The position numbers and the translations under genes are program-made. From NCBI GenBank assembly GCA_051985675.1, contig JBPYFJ010000038.1, forward strand, positions 1 to 64,000: DNA of 64,000 nt, written 5' to 3'. Positions 55,477-63,794 of this stretch are shown here, in pieces (position 1 is the first letter of the stretch; each line of letters starts with the position of its first letter). The stretch is from JAFAXD01 sp051985675 (GTDB lineage: Bacteria > Pseudomonadota > Alphaproteobacteria > Rhizobiales > Xanthobacteraceae). The notes under the pieces are model-generated. The model worked only from the letters and a program-made list of their open reading frames with translations, did not search any database and was not told the origin of the DNA.

Positions 55477-56085
55477 TTAATCGCCCCGGTACCAATCCGC
55501 GAGCGGCCGTACCTCCGGGAGCTCGCCGCTGTTGCGCACCCAGGTATCGAACGCCCATTTCTGGCCGGTCTTGACCTCCGTGAGCACGGCGGTCGAGTGC
55601 ACCCAGTCAAACGTCATTCGCGACACGTACGGCTCGACGCGGTGATAGTGCAGCAGCCCCAGCTGCTGCAGCATCAGCAGGATCGACGTCGTGTTGAGCG
55701 AGGACTCGACGCAGTCGACTTGCGAGGGATCCCCCGACGAACTGGCCGTCGCCCGCGCCCGGGCGCCCGCGGTGCCGGCTTCGGGCGCGATCCGCTTGCC
55801 GTACCAGGCGACGGCCTTGGCCACCGCGGCTCGTTCGGCTTCGGCATTCGCGGGCTTTCCAATGATCTTCCTGAGCTCGGCGTGATCGTTGGCCCCGAAG
55901 CCGATCAGCGTGCGAAATTTGCACGCAAAGCCGTGGCAGATGACGACGCGCTCGGTGCTCGGAACCGGCAGCGATTGGGCCGCGAACTGGCTCGCAATCT
56001 GCTCGGAGGCCGTATCGTCCACGGTCGCGCCAGCCAGCATGGCGGCAGCGAGGAGCGCAAAGCCTATTCTGACGCAGGCCCCCAT
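55477..56085 (-). CDS. Conserved exported protein of unknown function
   Basis: A 202-residue protein with an N-terminal signal-like segment (VRIGFALLAAAMLAGATV, residues 5-22). I do not recognise a named family. The body has three cysteines at notable places (VVICHGFACKFRT near 50 and DCVESSLNTTSIL near 122), and the C-terminal half, with HYHRVEPYVSRMTFDWVHSTAVL and KWAFDTWVRNSGE, looks like a compact globular domain. The frame continues upstream antisense to trmFO; the ATG at 56085 gives a sensible signal peptide and leaves a 48-base divergent gap to trmFO. It ends just beyond the DUF1127 terminator. Confidence 0.72.
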   Translation of the reverse strand: MGACVRIGFALLAAAMLAGATVDDTASEQIASQFAAQSLPVPSTERVVICHGFACKFRTLIGFGANDHAELRKIIGKPANAEAERAAVAKAVAWYGKRIAPEAGTAGARARATASSSGDPSQVDCVESSLNTTSILLMLQQLGLLHYHRVEPYVSRMTFDWVHSTAVLTEVKTGQKWAFDTWVRNSGELPEVRPLADWYRGD

Positions 56086-56133
56086 GAGCAGCCCCCGTTG
56101 ACTTCCGGGGCATTTTTCACGACCACCTTGCGG

Positions 56134-57573
56134 ATGCAACCGGTTCATATCGTCGGGGGCGGCCTCGCCGGGTGCGAAGCCGCCTGGCAGCTTGCCGGCC
56201 GGGGCGTTTCCGTCGTTTTGCACGAGATGCGCCCGGTGCGCATGACCGACGCGCACAAAACCGCGGGCCTGGCCGAACTCGTGTGCTCGAATTCGTTTCG
56301 ATCCGACGATTCCGAGACCAATGCGGTCGGCTTGCTGCACGAGGAGATGCGGCGGCTGGGCTCGCTCATCATGCGGGCCGGCGACGTCAACCAGGTGCCG
56401 GCGGGCGGTGCGCTCGCGGTCGATCGCGACGCGTTCTCCGCGGCGGTGATGACAGCGATCGAAAACCACCCGCTGATCGCGCTTCGGCGCGAAGAGATCG
56501 GTTTCCCGCCGCCCGATTGGGACAGCGTCATTATCGCGACCGGTCCGCTCACGTCGCCGGCGCTCGCGGACGCCATCCGGCAGCGAACCGGCGAAGATGC
56601 GCTTGCGTTCTTCGATGCCATCGCCCCGATTGTGGATCGCGACAGCATCGACATGAACGTCGCCTGGTTTCAATCGCGCTACGACAAGGCGGGACCCGGC
56701 GGCACCGGCGCGGACTACATCAATTGTCCGCTCACGCGCCCCCAATACGACGCGTTCGTTGACGCGTTGACGGCCGGCGACAAGACCTTTTTCCACACGT
56801 GGGAAGACACACCCTACTTCGATGGCTGCCTGCCGATCGAGGTGATGGCCGAACGCGGGCGCGAGACGCTGCGCCACGGACCGATGAAGCCATTTGGCCT
56901 GACCGATCCGCACACGCCGCAGAAGCCCTATGCCGTGGTGCAGCTGCGCCAGGACAATCGCCTCGGCACGCTGTTCAACATGGTCGGCTTTCAGACCAAG
57001 CTCAAGCACGCGGAGCAGGTTCGCATTTTCCGCACCATCCCGGGGCTCGAGGGCGCGCAATTCGCGCGCCTGGGCGGCGTTCATCGCAACACGTTTCTCA
57101 ATTCACCGACGCTGCTGGACACCACGCTGCGGTTGAAGGCCGAGCCGCGGCTGCGCTTCGCCGGTCAGATCACCGGCTGCGAAGGCTATGTCGAGTCGGC
57201 GGCGATCGGATTGCTGGCCGGCCGCTTTGCGGCCGCGGAGCGTTGCGGTTTGCGCCTCGTGCCGCCGCCGCCCACGACCGCGCATGGGGCGCTTCTTGGC
57301 CACATCACGGGCGGCCATGTCGAAACGATCGACGCCGGCCCGCGTTCGTTTCAACCCATGAACGTCAACTTTGGTTTGTTCCCTCCCCTCGACGTCGCGG
57401 TGCGCGCCGCCGATGGCGCAAGGCTCAGGGGACCTGCCAAGACCATCGCCAAGAAACGGGAGTTGACCGCACGGGCGCTGCGCGACCTTGACGGGTGGTC
57501 GCGCAGCGGGCCGATGTCGTCGCAGATCGGGCAGGCGCATCAGGACGTCGACCGCCTGACTCCGGTGTCTTGA
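56134..57573 (+). CDS. trmFO: Folate/FAD-dependent tRNA (uracil-54) methyltransferase
   Basis: A 479-residue flavoprotein that makes 5-methyluridine at position 54 of tRNA using methylene-tetrahydrofolate and FADH2. The FAD-binding VHIVGGGLAGCEAAW opens the protein, GLAELVCSNSFRSDD near residue 47 contains a catalytic-region cysteine, and YINCPLTRPQYDAF near 193 carries the second conserved cysteine. GQITGCEGYVESAAIGLLAG is also typical. The open frame extends further upstream, but only the ATG at 56134 gives the normal N-terminus. It is followed after 19 bases by the kinase-like gene. Confidence 0.95.
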   Translation: MQPVHIVGGGLAGCEAAWQLAGRGVSVVLHEMRPVRMTDAHKTAGLAELVCSNSFRSDDSETNAVGLLHEEMRRLGSLIMRAGDVNQVPAGGALAVDRDAFSAAVMTAIENHPLIALRREEIGFPPPDWDSVIIATGPLTSPALADAIRQRTGEDALAFFDAIAPIVDRDSIDMNVAWFQSRYDKAGPGGTGADYINCPLTRPQYDAFVDALTAGDKTFFHTWEDTPYFDGCLPIEVMAERGRETLRHGPMKPFGLTDPHTPQKPYAVVQLRQDNRLGTLFNMVGFQTKLKHAEQVRIFRTIPGLEGAQFARLGGVHRNTFLNSPTLLDTTLRLKAEPRLRFAGQITGCEGYVESAAIGLLAGRFAAAERCGLRLVPPPPTTAHGALLGHITGGHVETIDAGPRSFQPMNVNFGLFPPLDVAVRAADGARLRGPAKTIAKKRELTARALRDLDGWSRSGPMSSQIGQAHQDVDRLTPVS

Positions 57574-57592
57574 GTCCTTGACGGCCGATCGG

Positions 57593-58651
57593 ATGACTCT
57601 GCCAGCCTCCCTGAACGAGCGATGGCGCAGCACGCTGGTGCTCAAGCGCGATATCTTCTCAACGGTCGAGCGCGGCCGGTTCGCGACGCCGGCGGGCGAG
57701 ACCGATGCGGTGCTGCGCCGGCTCGATCAGATTCCGTGGTGGACGCGGCCGATCGCCCGGCACCTGTTTGATCGCGAGCGGCGCGCGCTGGCGGCTGCCG
57801 ATTCACTCGATGTCGGCCCGCGGCTGTTGTTGGCTGAAGACAGTTTCCTGGTCCGCGGATTCATCGACGGGGTGGCGTTGCATGTCGCGCGTCCGTACGG
57901 CGATCGGGCGTATTTTGCCGCCGCCAAATCGGCGCTGCGCCGGCTTCATCACGCCGGGGTCTGCCACAACGACCTCGCCAAGGAACAGAACTGGCTGCGA
58001 GGCACGGACGGCAAGCCCTATCTCACCGACTTTCAACTCGCGTTCGTGTTCCACCGTCGCAGCAAGATCTTCCGGCTCGCCGCCTATGAGGACCTGCGTC
58101 ATCTGCTCAAACACAAGCGCAGCTACGTGCCCGATGCGCTCACCGCATCGGAACGGCGCGTGCTGGCGCGCAAAAGCCTTCCCACCCGTGTATGGATGGC
58201 GACCGGCAAACGCGTCTATCGCCTCGTCACGCGCGGCGTATTCGGGTTCACCGATCGTGAAGGCGGCGGGCCGCGCCTTGTGCGCGATGCTCCGCTGATT
58301 ACGGCTGCGCTGCAGCGCGACCCGCGGGTGCGCGATGCGGCTGTAGTTGCATTTCCGGACCGGCGCGCCGGAACCGCGCTCTACGCATTCATCGAATCCG
58401 GTGAGCCGCTCTCGGAGCGTCAGATCCAGGATATCGTTGCGGGCTGCGGGGCAAGGCCGCCCGAGCGCACCCAGGTGGTCGACGCGATGCCGCGCGACCC
58501 ATCCGGCCGGGTGCGTGCCGAAATCCTCCAGCTTGTCGCCATGAACCAGGTCGATCTGATCGAACCCCTGCTGCGGGACCAGGGCGAGCGCGACATCATG
58601 TCCCGGATCATCGCGGGCCGACAGAATTTTCGCGATCGGTTCGCGTTCTGA
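57593..58651 (+). CDS. Kinase-like protein fused to an ANL-synthetase-type C-terminal domain
   Basis: A 352-residue soluble protein. Residues about 15-180 resemble a small RIO/lipopolysaccharide-kinase-like fold: LVKRD-type start, the catalytic loop HNDLAKEQNW (His125, Asp127) and the metal motif DFQ (Asp146). Residues about 238-313 resemble the C-terminal subdomain of acyl-CoA synthetases (RDPRVRDAAVVAFPDRRAG...FIESGEPLSERQIQDIV...MPRDPSGRVRAEIL), but the catalytic lysine position of PRxxxGK is Arg306 and no adenylation N-domain exists. The start is the ATG at 57593 rather than a TTG at 57578. It sits 19 bases after trmFO. Function is unknown; kinase activity is inferred. Confidence 0.75.
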   Translation: MTLPASLNERWRSTLVLKRDIFSTVERGRFATPAGETDAVLRRLDQIPWWTRPIARHLFDRERRALAAADSLDVGPRLLLAEDSFLVRGFIDGVALHVARPYGDRAYFAAAKSALRRLHHAGVCHNDLAKEQNWLRGTDGKPYLTDFQLAFVFHRRSKIFRLAAYEDLRHLLKHKRSYVPDALTASERRVLARKSLPTRVWMATGKRVYRLVTRGVFGFTDREGGGPRLVRDAPLITAALQRDPRVRDAAVVAFPDRRAGTALYAFIESGEPLSERQIQDIVAGCGARPPERTQVVDAMPRDPSGRVRAEILQLVAMNQVDLIEPLLRDQGERDIMSRIIAGRQNFRDRFAF

Positions 58652-58683
58652 ATCCAGACGGCGCCTCGACGAGCCGATGGCCT

Positions 58684-59049
58684 CTACGACTTGGGGGCGT
58701 CCGTCGGTTCATAGTGGATGAGCCAAAGCTCCAATGCGGCGAGGTACATGACGAGGAGGCCAACTCCAACGTCAATGCGCATTGCGGAGGTGTGGACGAA
58801 ACCCAGCAGCCACGGAGATGCCACCAGCCAGGCGCCACAGGCGACAACGATCCATTCTTCCCATTCGGCAAACAGCAGAAGCGCCGCCGCCGACAACGCG
58901 ACAATCACCGCGCCGCTCACCCAGGCATCGGCCCGCGCGGGCCCACGCGCCACCGCCATCACCCACGGTGACAGCAACAGCATCGCGCCCAAAATCAGGA
59001 TGTAGACGTCAAGGACGGCTTCGCGTCTCGGCAACACGGTGCGCTGCAT
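58684..59049 (-). CDS. SPW repeat membrane protein
   Basis: A 121-residue integral membrane protein with four hydrophobic helices and two SPW motifs, LLLSPWVMAV (near residue 25) and WLVASPWLLGF (near 77), which define the SPW repeat family. No molecular function is established for it. GGAGGTGCG lies directly upstream of the ATG, a strong ribosome site. It converges with the kinase-like gene and is divergent from the secreted repeat protein gene. Confidence 0.85.
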   Translation of the reverse strand: MQRTVLPRREAVLDVYILILGAMLLLSPWVMAVARGPARADAWVSGAVIVALSAAALLLFAEWEEWIVVACGAWLVASPWLLGFVHTSAMRIDVGVGLLVMYLAALELWLIHYEPTDAPKS

Positions 59050-59241
59050 GGTCGCACCTCCACATCAAACCATGGTTCGGCGTCGACGCCGTCGCGCAAA
59101 CCGTCCGCCGCCGTACCGTATCAGGATGAACGCACGCGATCGGCAGTCGTTAATCAACAAAAGCGCCGCGTGTCCGGTTGCACCAAGGCGCGCGGACAAG
59201 TTGGCGCAGGATGGAATGAGGGAATGAGCAAGGAGAGCAGA

Positions 59242-59610
59242 ATGACAAGAACACTTCTTAAAATGGGCGTCGCTGCAGCTTTCATGGTTGTGAGCGTCGG
59301 TGCGTGGGCCGCCGGCCCCAACGACGGGCCCAAGTACCCGAACACGGCCACCAACAAGCACTACACCGATCAGCGGATCATGGACCACAACAACGCGGCT
59401 CCCCGCTATCCGGTGACCAGCAACCCAAATAAACACTACACCGATCAGCGCATCATGGATCACAACAACGCCGCGCCGCGCTATCCGACGACGACGGCCA
59501 GCAGCCAGAAGCCAAGCCAGGCTTCTCGGGCCGGCCAGCGCACGCGGGTGGTCCATGTCAGGCGCGCACCGGCGGTGCATGCCAACGCCGCGCTTGCCCA
59601 TCACGGGTGA
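59242..59610 (+). CDS. Small secreted protein with 25-residue tandem repeats
   Basis: A 122-residue protein I cannot assign to a named family. A clear signal peptide (TRTLLKMGVAAAFMVVSVG) is cut near AWA-AGPND at residue 23. The mature part holds two near-identical copies of a unit beginning NKHYTDQRIMDHNNAAPRYP (about residues 40-60 and 65-85), with a partial version PKYPNTAT before them, and ends in a basic, Arg/His-rich tail. The ATG at 59242 has AAGGAG seven bases upstream; two earlier ATGs would spoil the signal. A hairpin terminator follows. The His/Asp/Tyr-rich repeat suggests metal or surface binding. Confidence 0.75.
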   Translation: MTRTLLKMGVAAAFMVVSVGAWAAGPNDGPKYPNTATNKHYTDQRIMDHNNAAPRYPVTSNPNKHYTDQRIMDHNNAAPRYPTTTASSQKPSQASRAGQRTRVVHVRRAPAVHANAALAHHG

Positions 59611-59655
59611 CCTGACGGGCTGTTGACGCTGCCAGCCGTTGTGCTGGTGGTGCTA

Positions 59656-59682
59656 AGGGGACGGCGATGAGCCGTCCCCTTT
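59656..59682 (+). terminator. Probable terminator after the secreted repeat protein
   Basis: A 10-base perfect stem AGGGGACGGC/GCCGTCCCCT with loop GATGA lies 46 bases after the stop codon. The T-run behind it is weak (TTGCGTT), so termination may be partial. Confidence 0.65.
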
Positions 59683-59795
59683 GCGTTGGTCGGCCCCTCA
59701 CCATCGGGAGACAAGCTTTTCCACTGAAAAGTGTCGTAAGGATCGCTATAAATCGATGATCCTGCTCCTAGTGTCCCGGCCCGCCATAAGTCTCG

Positions 59796-61580
59796 ATGCA
59801 AACTTCGCCTGAAGCGGACTTCCGACATCGTCTAGAGCGTGCGCTCGAAATCCCACGCGCGCTGCGCGCCTTCGTCCGGGCGCGTGAGTCGAGCCTCGTT
59901 GTCGTTGCCGCCGCCGTCGGTTGCCTCGCCGGCCTCGGCGTGGTGGCGATGAGCTTTGCGACCAACGTGCTGCATTGGTTGTTGTTCAGAGTTCCATGGG
60001 GCCAGCGGCTCTCGGCGGCCGATTGGGTCGATCCGACCCTCGCGATCGCCGTACCGACCGCCGGCGGCTTGTTGTTCGGGCTGGGCCTCGCGCTGGTCGC
60101 CCGCTGGCGGCCCTTGCGCGAAGTGGATCCGATCGAGGCGAATGCGCTCCACGGCGGCCGCATGTCACTACGCGGCAGCCTCAACGTCGTGCTGCAAACG
60201 GTTTGGTCGTGCGGCGTCGGCGCTTCGGTCGGCCTTGAGGCCGGTTACACCCAGCTCGGCGGCGGCGTGGCGTCCCGGATCGGCCAGGCGTTTCATCTGC
60301 GTCGGCAAGACCTGCGCATATTGGTTGGTTGCGGCACGGCCGGCGCGATTGCCGGCGCGTTCGGCGCACCGCTTGCCGGCGCCTTCTACGGTTTCGAGCT
60401 TGTCATCGGGACCTATTCGGTTGCCGGTCTCACGTCCGTCGGCATCGCCGCGCTCACCGGTTATATGGTGGTGCACTGGATCGACCCCGCGTCGCTCGGA
60501 ATTGAGACGATCTATGTCTCGCACGTCACCGTATCCGACCTCGGTATCGCGGCCGCGGTCGGGCTCGCGGCCGCCGCCGTTGGCATCGCCGTGATGCGCG
60601 GCGTCGGTGTGAGCGAGCCGTTGCTGAACCTGCTGAAGATCAAACCATGGCTGCGACCTGCGCTGGGAGGCGCGCTGGTCGGGCTGATGGCGCTTGTCAC
60701 CCCGCATGTGCTCGGCTCCGGACACGGCGCGATCCACATCGCCGCCATGATCGATCAGCCGATGGGCGTGGTCGCGGTCATGTTCGTGCTCAAGTGCCTG
60801 GCATCGATTGTGTCGCTCGGCACCAATTTTCGCGGCGGATTGTTCTTTACGTCGCTGCTCATCGGCGCGCTCGGCGGCCGGCTGTTTGCGAACGTCGTGT
60901 CGGCGGTATGGCCCTCGCTGGGGCTCGACCCGCACATCTACGCGATCATCGGCATGGGGGCCCTGTCGGCTTCGGTGATCGGCGCGCCGCTGACAATGAC
61001 GTTCATCGCGCTCGAAACCACGGGCGATTTCTGGCTGACGGCGGCCGTTTTGATCGCCGTCATCATCTCGACCCAAGTGACCAGGGAGCTGTTCGGATAC
61101 TCGTTTGCAACGTGGCGCTTCCATTTGCGCGGCGAGACCATCCGCAGCGCAGCCGACATCGGATGGCTGCGCGAGTTGACCGTCCGCCGGATGATGCGCG
61201 CCGACGTGCGCACGGTCGCCGCCCATACGACCGTCGGCCGATTTCGTCTCGTCTATCCACTTGGATCGACCGCACAGGCCGTCGTGGTCGACGAGCACCG
61301 GCGCTATGCGGGCATCGCGATCGTCGCCGAGGTGCACGCTTCGGAACTCGACCCGGCGCTTCCGGTCAAAGACGTCGTTCGCTACAGCGATATCGCCCTG
61401 TTGCCGAACATGACCGTCAAGGAGGCGGTCGAGGCGTTCGATCAAGCTGAAGCCGAAGCGCTCGCAGTCATCGATTCACCCGAGAGCCGGCGCGTGATCG
61501 GTCTGTTGTCGGAAACCTACACGTTGCGGCGCTATTCGGAAGAACTCGAGCTCCAGCGCCAGAACCTGGTCGGCGATTGA
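59796..61580 (+). CDS. ClC family chloride channel/antiporter
   Basis: A 594-residue ClC protein with about 12-18 membrane helices to residue 430, then a cytosolic C-terminal part with weak CBS-domain character. SCGVGASVGLEAG (residues 138-150) replaces the usual GSGIP...GREGP ion-path motifs; Glu148 keeps the position of the gating glutamate, but the residues around it differ from E. coli ClcA. AFGAPLAGAFYGFE near 174 and TNFRGGLFFTSLLIGAL near 342 are family features. Channel versus proton antiport cannot be told. No clear ribosome site precedes the ATG. Confidence 0.9.
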   Translation: MQTSPEADFRHRLERALEIPRALRAFVRARESSLVVVAAAVGCLAGLGVVAMSFATNVLHWLLFRVPWGQRLSAADWVDPTLAIAVPTAGGLLFGLGLALVARWRPLREVDPIEANALHGGRMSLRGSLNVVLQTVWSCGVGASVGLEAGYTQLGGGVASRIGQAFHLRRQDLRILVGCGTAGAIAGAFGAPLAGAFYGFELVIGTYSVAGLTSVGIAALTGYMVVHWIDPASLGIETIYVSHVTVSDLGIAAAVGLAAAAVGIAVMRGVGVSEPLLNLLKIKPWLRPALGGALVGLMALVTPHVLGSGHGAIHIAAMIDQPMGVVAVMFVLKCLASIVSLGTNFRGGLFFTSLLIGALGGRLFANVVSAVWPSLGLDPHIYAIIGMGALSASVIGAPLTMTFIALETTGDFWLTAAVLIAVIISTQVTRELFGYSFATWRFHLRGETIRSAADIGWLRELTVRRMMRADVRTVAAHTTVGRFRLVYPLGSTAQAVVVDEHRRYAGIAIVAEVHASELDPALPVKDVVRYSDIALLPNMTVKEAVEAFDQAEAEALAVIDSPESRRVIGLLSETYTLRRYSEELELQRQNLVGD

Positions 61581-61609
61581 CGCCGCGCGCTTGTGTGCCG
61601 GCACTCGTT

Positions 61610-62350
61610 TCAGAACGCTTCCCGGAACGGCCGCAGATCGACTTCCTGGGTCCAGGCCGAACGCTGCTGGCGATGGATTTGCCAATAGGTATCGGCGATC
61701 GCGTCGATGCCGAGCAGACCATCCTCGCCGCGCTGTTTGACGAGGTCCGGCTGGCGGCTCAACAGCCGATCGCCCTCGATGCCGCCATCGATCACGACGT
61801 GGGCGACGTGAATTCCGAGCGGCCCGAACTCGCGCGCCATGCTCTGCGCAACCATGCGCAGGCCAGCCTTGGCGGCGGCGAATTGCGCAAAACCCGGCTT
61901 GCCGCGCAGGCTTCCGGACGCGCCGGTGAAGATCACGGTTCCCCGCCCCAGCGGCACGAGCCGGCGCGCCGCTTCGCGACCGACCAGGAACCCGGCGAAG
62001 CAGCCGACACGCCAAAAATCCTCGAACAGGTCGGCCGAGAGCTCGCGAAAATCGATCTTGCGATTGTTGCCGGCATTGAACACGACGAGGTCGGCGGGGT
62101 CGAAGCCGTCCCCCGGCGCCATCGCGCGGTCGAACAGGCGAATGACGTCGGCTTCCTGGGTCGTATCGGTCGGCACCGGTGCGGCCGCGCCGCCTTTGGT
62201 CGTGATCGTGCGGACCACCTGTTCGATCGTGGTCGGCGTGCGGCCGGCCACCAGCACCTGATAACCCTCCGCGGCGAAGCGCCGGCACAGCGCGGCGCCA
62301 AGCCCGCGCTCGGCGCCGACACCGACGACGACAGCGGTCGGTCTACCCAT
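61610..62350 (-). CDS. Short-chain dehydrogenase/reductase family protein without the catalytic tyrosine
   Basis: A 246-residue SDR-fold protein. The cofactor motif is GVGAERGLGAAL (residues 10-21) and NAG is at 92-94. Ser145 is present in TGASGS and Lys161 in AAAKAG, but the position of the catalytic Tyr is Phe157, so normal alcohol dehydrogenase chemistry is doubtful. A group of SDR proteins with FxxxK is known in proteobacteria, with unclear activity. The ATG at 62350 has GGAGG five bases upstream and overlaps the MATE gene's end by eight bases, so the two are probably translated together. Confidence 0.88.
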   Translation of the reverse strand: MGRPTAVVVGVGAERGLGAALCRRFAAEGYQVLVAGRTPTTIEQVVRTITTKGGAAAPVPTDTTQEADVIRLFDRAMAPGDGFDPADLVVFNAGNNRKIDFRELSADLFEDFWRVGCFAGFLVGREAARRLVPLGRGTVIFTGASGSLRGKPGFAQFAAAKAGLRMVAQSMAREFGPLGIHVAHVVIDGGIEGDRLLSRQPDLVKQRGEDGLLGIDAIADTYWQIHRQQRSAWTQEVDLRPFREAF

Positions 62351-63794
62351 TGTTGCCTCCACGGCTTGCCTTGGCCTGCGGTGGATGATGAAACCAGGTT
62401 CCCGCCATCACGGCCGCGAATATCGTGATCCCGTACACCACGAGCCCGGCGGCGAGCGCGGCGAACAGCCAGCTGAGCGAGCCGGTGAGTTGCAGGACCG
62501 CCCACCCGCCGCCCGCCGCGATGAACAGGCGCAGGAAGCCGCCGGTCAGCGGCCAGAACAATCGCCCGGCGCCTTGCGACGAAAAGTAGAGCGCAAGTCC
62601 GAGCCCAAAGAATCCATAGAACGGCCCAACCGCGCGCAGATAGGCGCTCCCGGCTGCCACCACCTGCGGATCGGAGCTGAACAGCGTCAGCCAGGCGCCC
62701 GGCCAGATCGCGGCGGCAAGACCGATCGTCTCCGTGACCGCGAACGCGATCGTGCAGCCGATCAGGGCGATGCGGAGCGCGCGGTCGCGTTGACCGGCGC
62801 CGATGTTGGTGCCGACCAGCGCCACCAGCGGCGCGCCCAAGCCGAACACGATCGGTACCAGCAGATATTCGAGCCGGGCACCGGTGCCAAATCCCGCCAC
62901 CGCACTCGCACCGGCCACGCTTGCGACCAGCGCCGTCGTGAATGCGACAATCACGTTGGTCAGCACCGCGGAGATCGAGCTGAAAAAGCCGACCGCCAGG
63001 ATGGTGCGAAACAACGGCCAGCGCGGCCGCGAGAGGCGCAAGCGGGCGACATTGCGCCCGGACAGAATGTACCAGCCCATGACCGCGGTCGCGCCGGCGT
63101 AGAACAACACCACGGCCACGCCGCCGCCGGCAATTCCGAGCGCCGGAAACGGCCCGATGCCAAAGATCAGGCAGGGCGAAAGCGGGACCAGGAACACCAC
63201 GCCCGCGCAGGTCACCAGCGCCGGCACCAGCATGTTGCCGGTGCCGCGGATCACATTCGCGAGCGCGTTCATGGCCCACAGCAACACGTTGCCGCCGAAC
63301 ACGATATTGGAATAAAGCAACGCCGCCTCGAGCTCTCCGCCCCGACCGCCGAGCGCCTGGTAGATCGGCCGGCCGAACGCCAGCATCACGATCGAGAAGA
63401 TCGCGCCGAGCCCCATATTGATGATCAGCGCATGCAGAACGAGTGCGTCCGCGTCATCACGGCGTCCGGCGCCGAGCGCCCGCGCGATCGCCGACGAAAT
63501 CCCCCCGCCCATGGCGCCGGCGGAAATCATCTGCATCAACATGACCCCGGGGAACACCAGCGCCATGCCGGCAAGCGCATCGGTACCCAGTCGCGAGATG
63601 AACCAGGTCTCGATCAGGCCGGTGGACGCCTGCGCCAGCATGACCAGGACGTTCGGCCAGGCCAGCAGCAGCAAGGTGGATAGGATTGGCGCGGTCAGCA
63701 GCCGGCTGGTGCGCGGGTTGAATGCGGCCCTGCCCGGCTCGGAAACGACCGGCTCACGACGGCTGGCACTCTGGTCGAGGGCCGCGATGCTCAT
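62343..63794 (-). CDS. MATE family efflux transporter
   Basis: A 483-residue, 12-helix exporter of the MATE family, which extrudes organic cations, drugs or metabolites with Na+ or H+. Two homologous halves can be seen: the first around WPNVLVMLAQASTGLIETWF and AMGGGISSAIARALGAG, the second around FFSSISAVLTNVIVAFTTAL and GTNIGAGQRDRA. The first 30 residues are a cytosolic extension. Its start overlaps the stop of the unknown upstream gene by four bases, and its end overlaps the SDR gene, so all three appear to form one leftward operon. Confidence 0.93.
   Translation of the reverse strand: MSIAALDQSASRREPVVSEPGRAAFNPRTSRLLTAPILSTLLLLAWPNVLVMLAQASTGLIETWFISRLGTDALAGMALVFPGVMLMQMISAGAMGGGISSAIARALGAGRRDDADALVLHALIINMGLGAIFSIVMLAFGRPIYQALGGRGGELEAALLYSNIVFGGNVLLWAMNALANVIRGTGNMLVPALVTCAGVVFLVPLSPCLIFGIGPFPALGIAGGGVAVVLFYAGATAVMGWYILSGRNVARLRLSRPRWPLFRTILAVGFFSSISAVLTNVIVAFTTALVASVAGASAVAGFGTGARLEYLLVPIVFGLGAPLVALVGTNIGAGQRDRALRIALIGCTIAFAVTETIGLAAAIWPGAWLTLFSSDPQVVAAGSAYLRAVGPFYGFFGLGLALYFSSQGAGRLFWPLTGGFLRLFIAAGGGWAVLQLTGSLSWLFAALAAGLVVYGITIFAAVMAGTWFHHPPQAKASRGGNNG

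Noticed and set aside
59065..59604. A hydrophobic, repeated frame opposite the secreted repeat protein
   Set aside because: Its repeats are simply the complement of the sense-strand repeats; the sense frame has a signal peptide and ribosome site.
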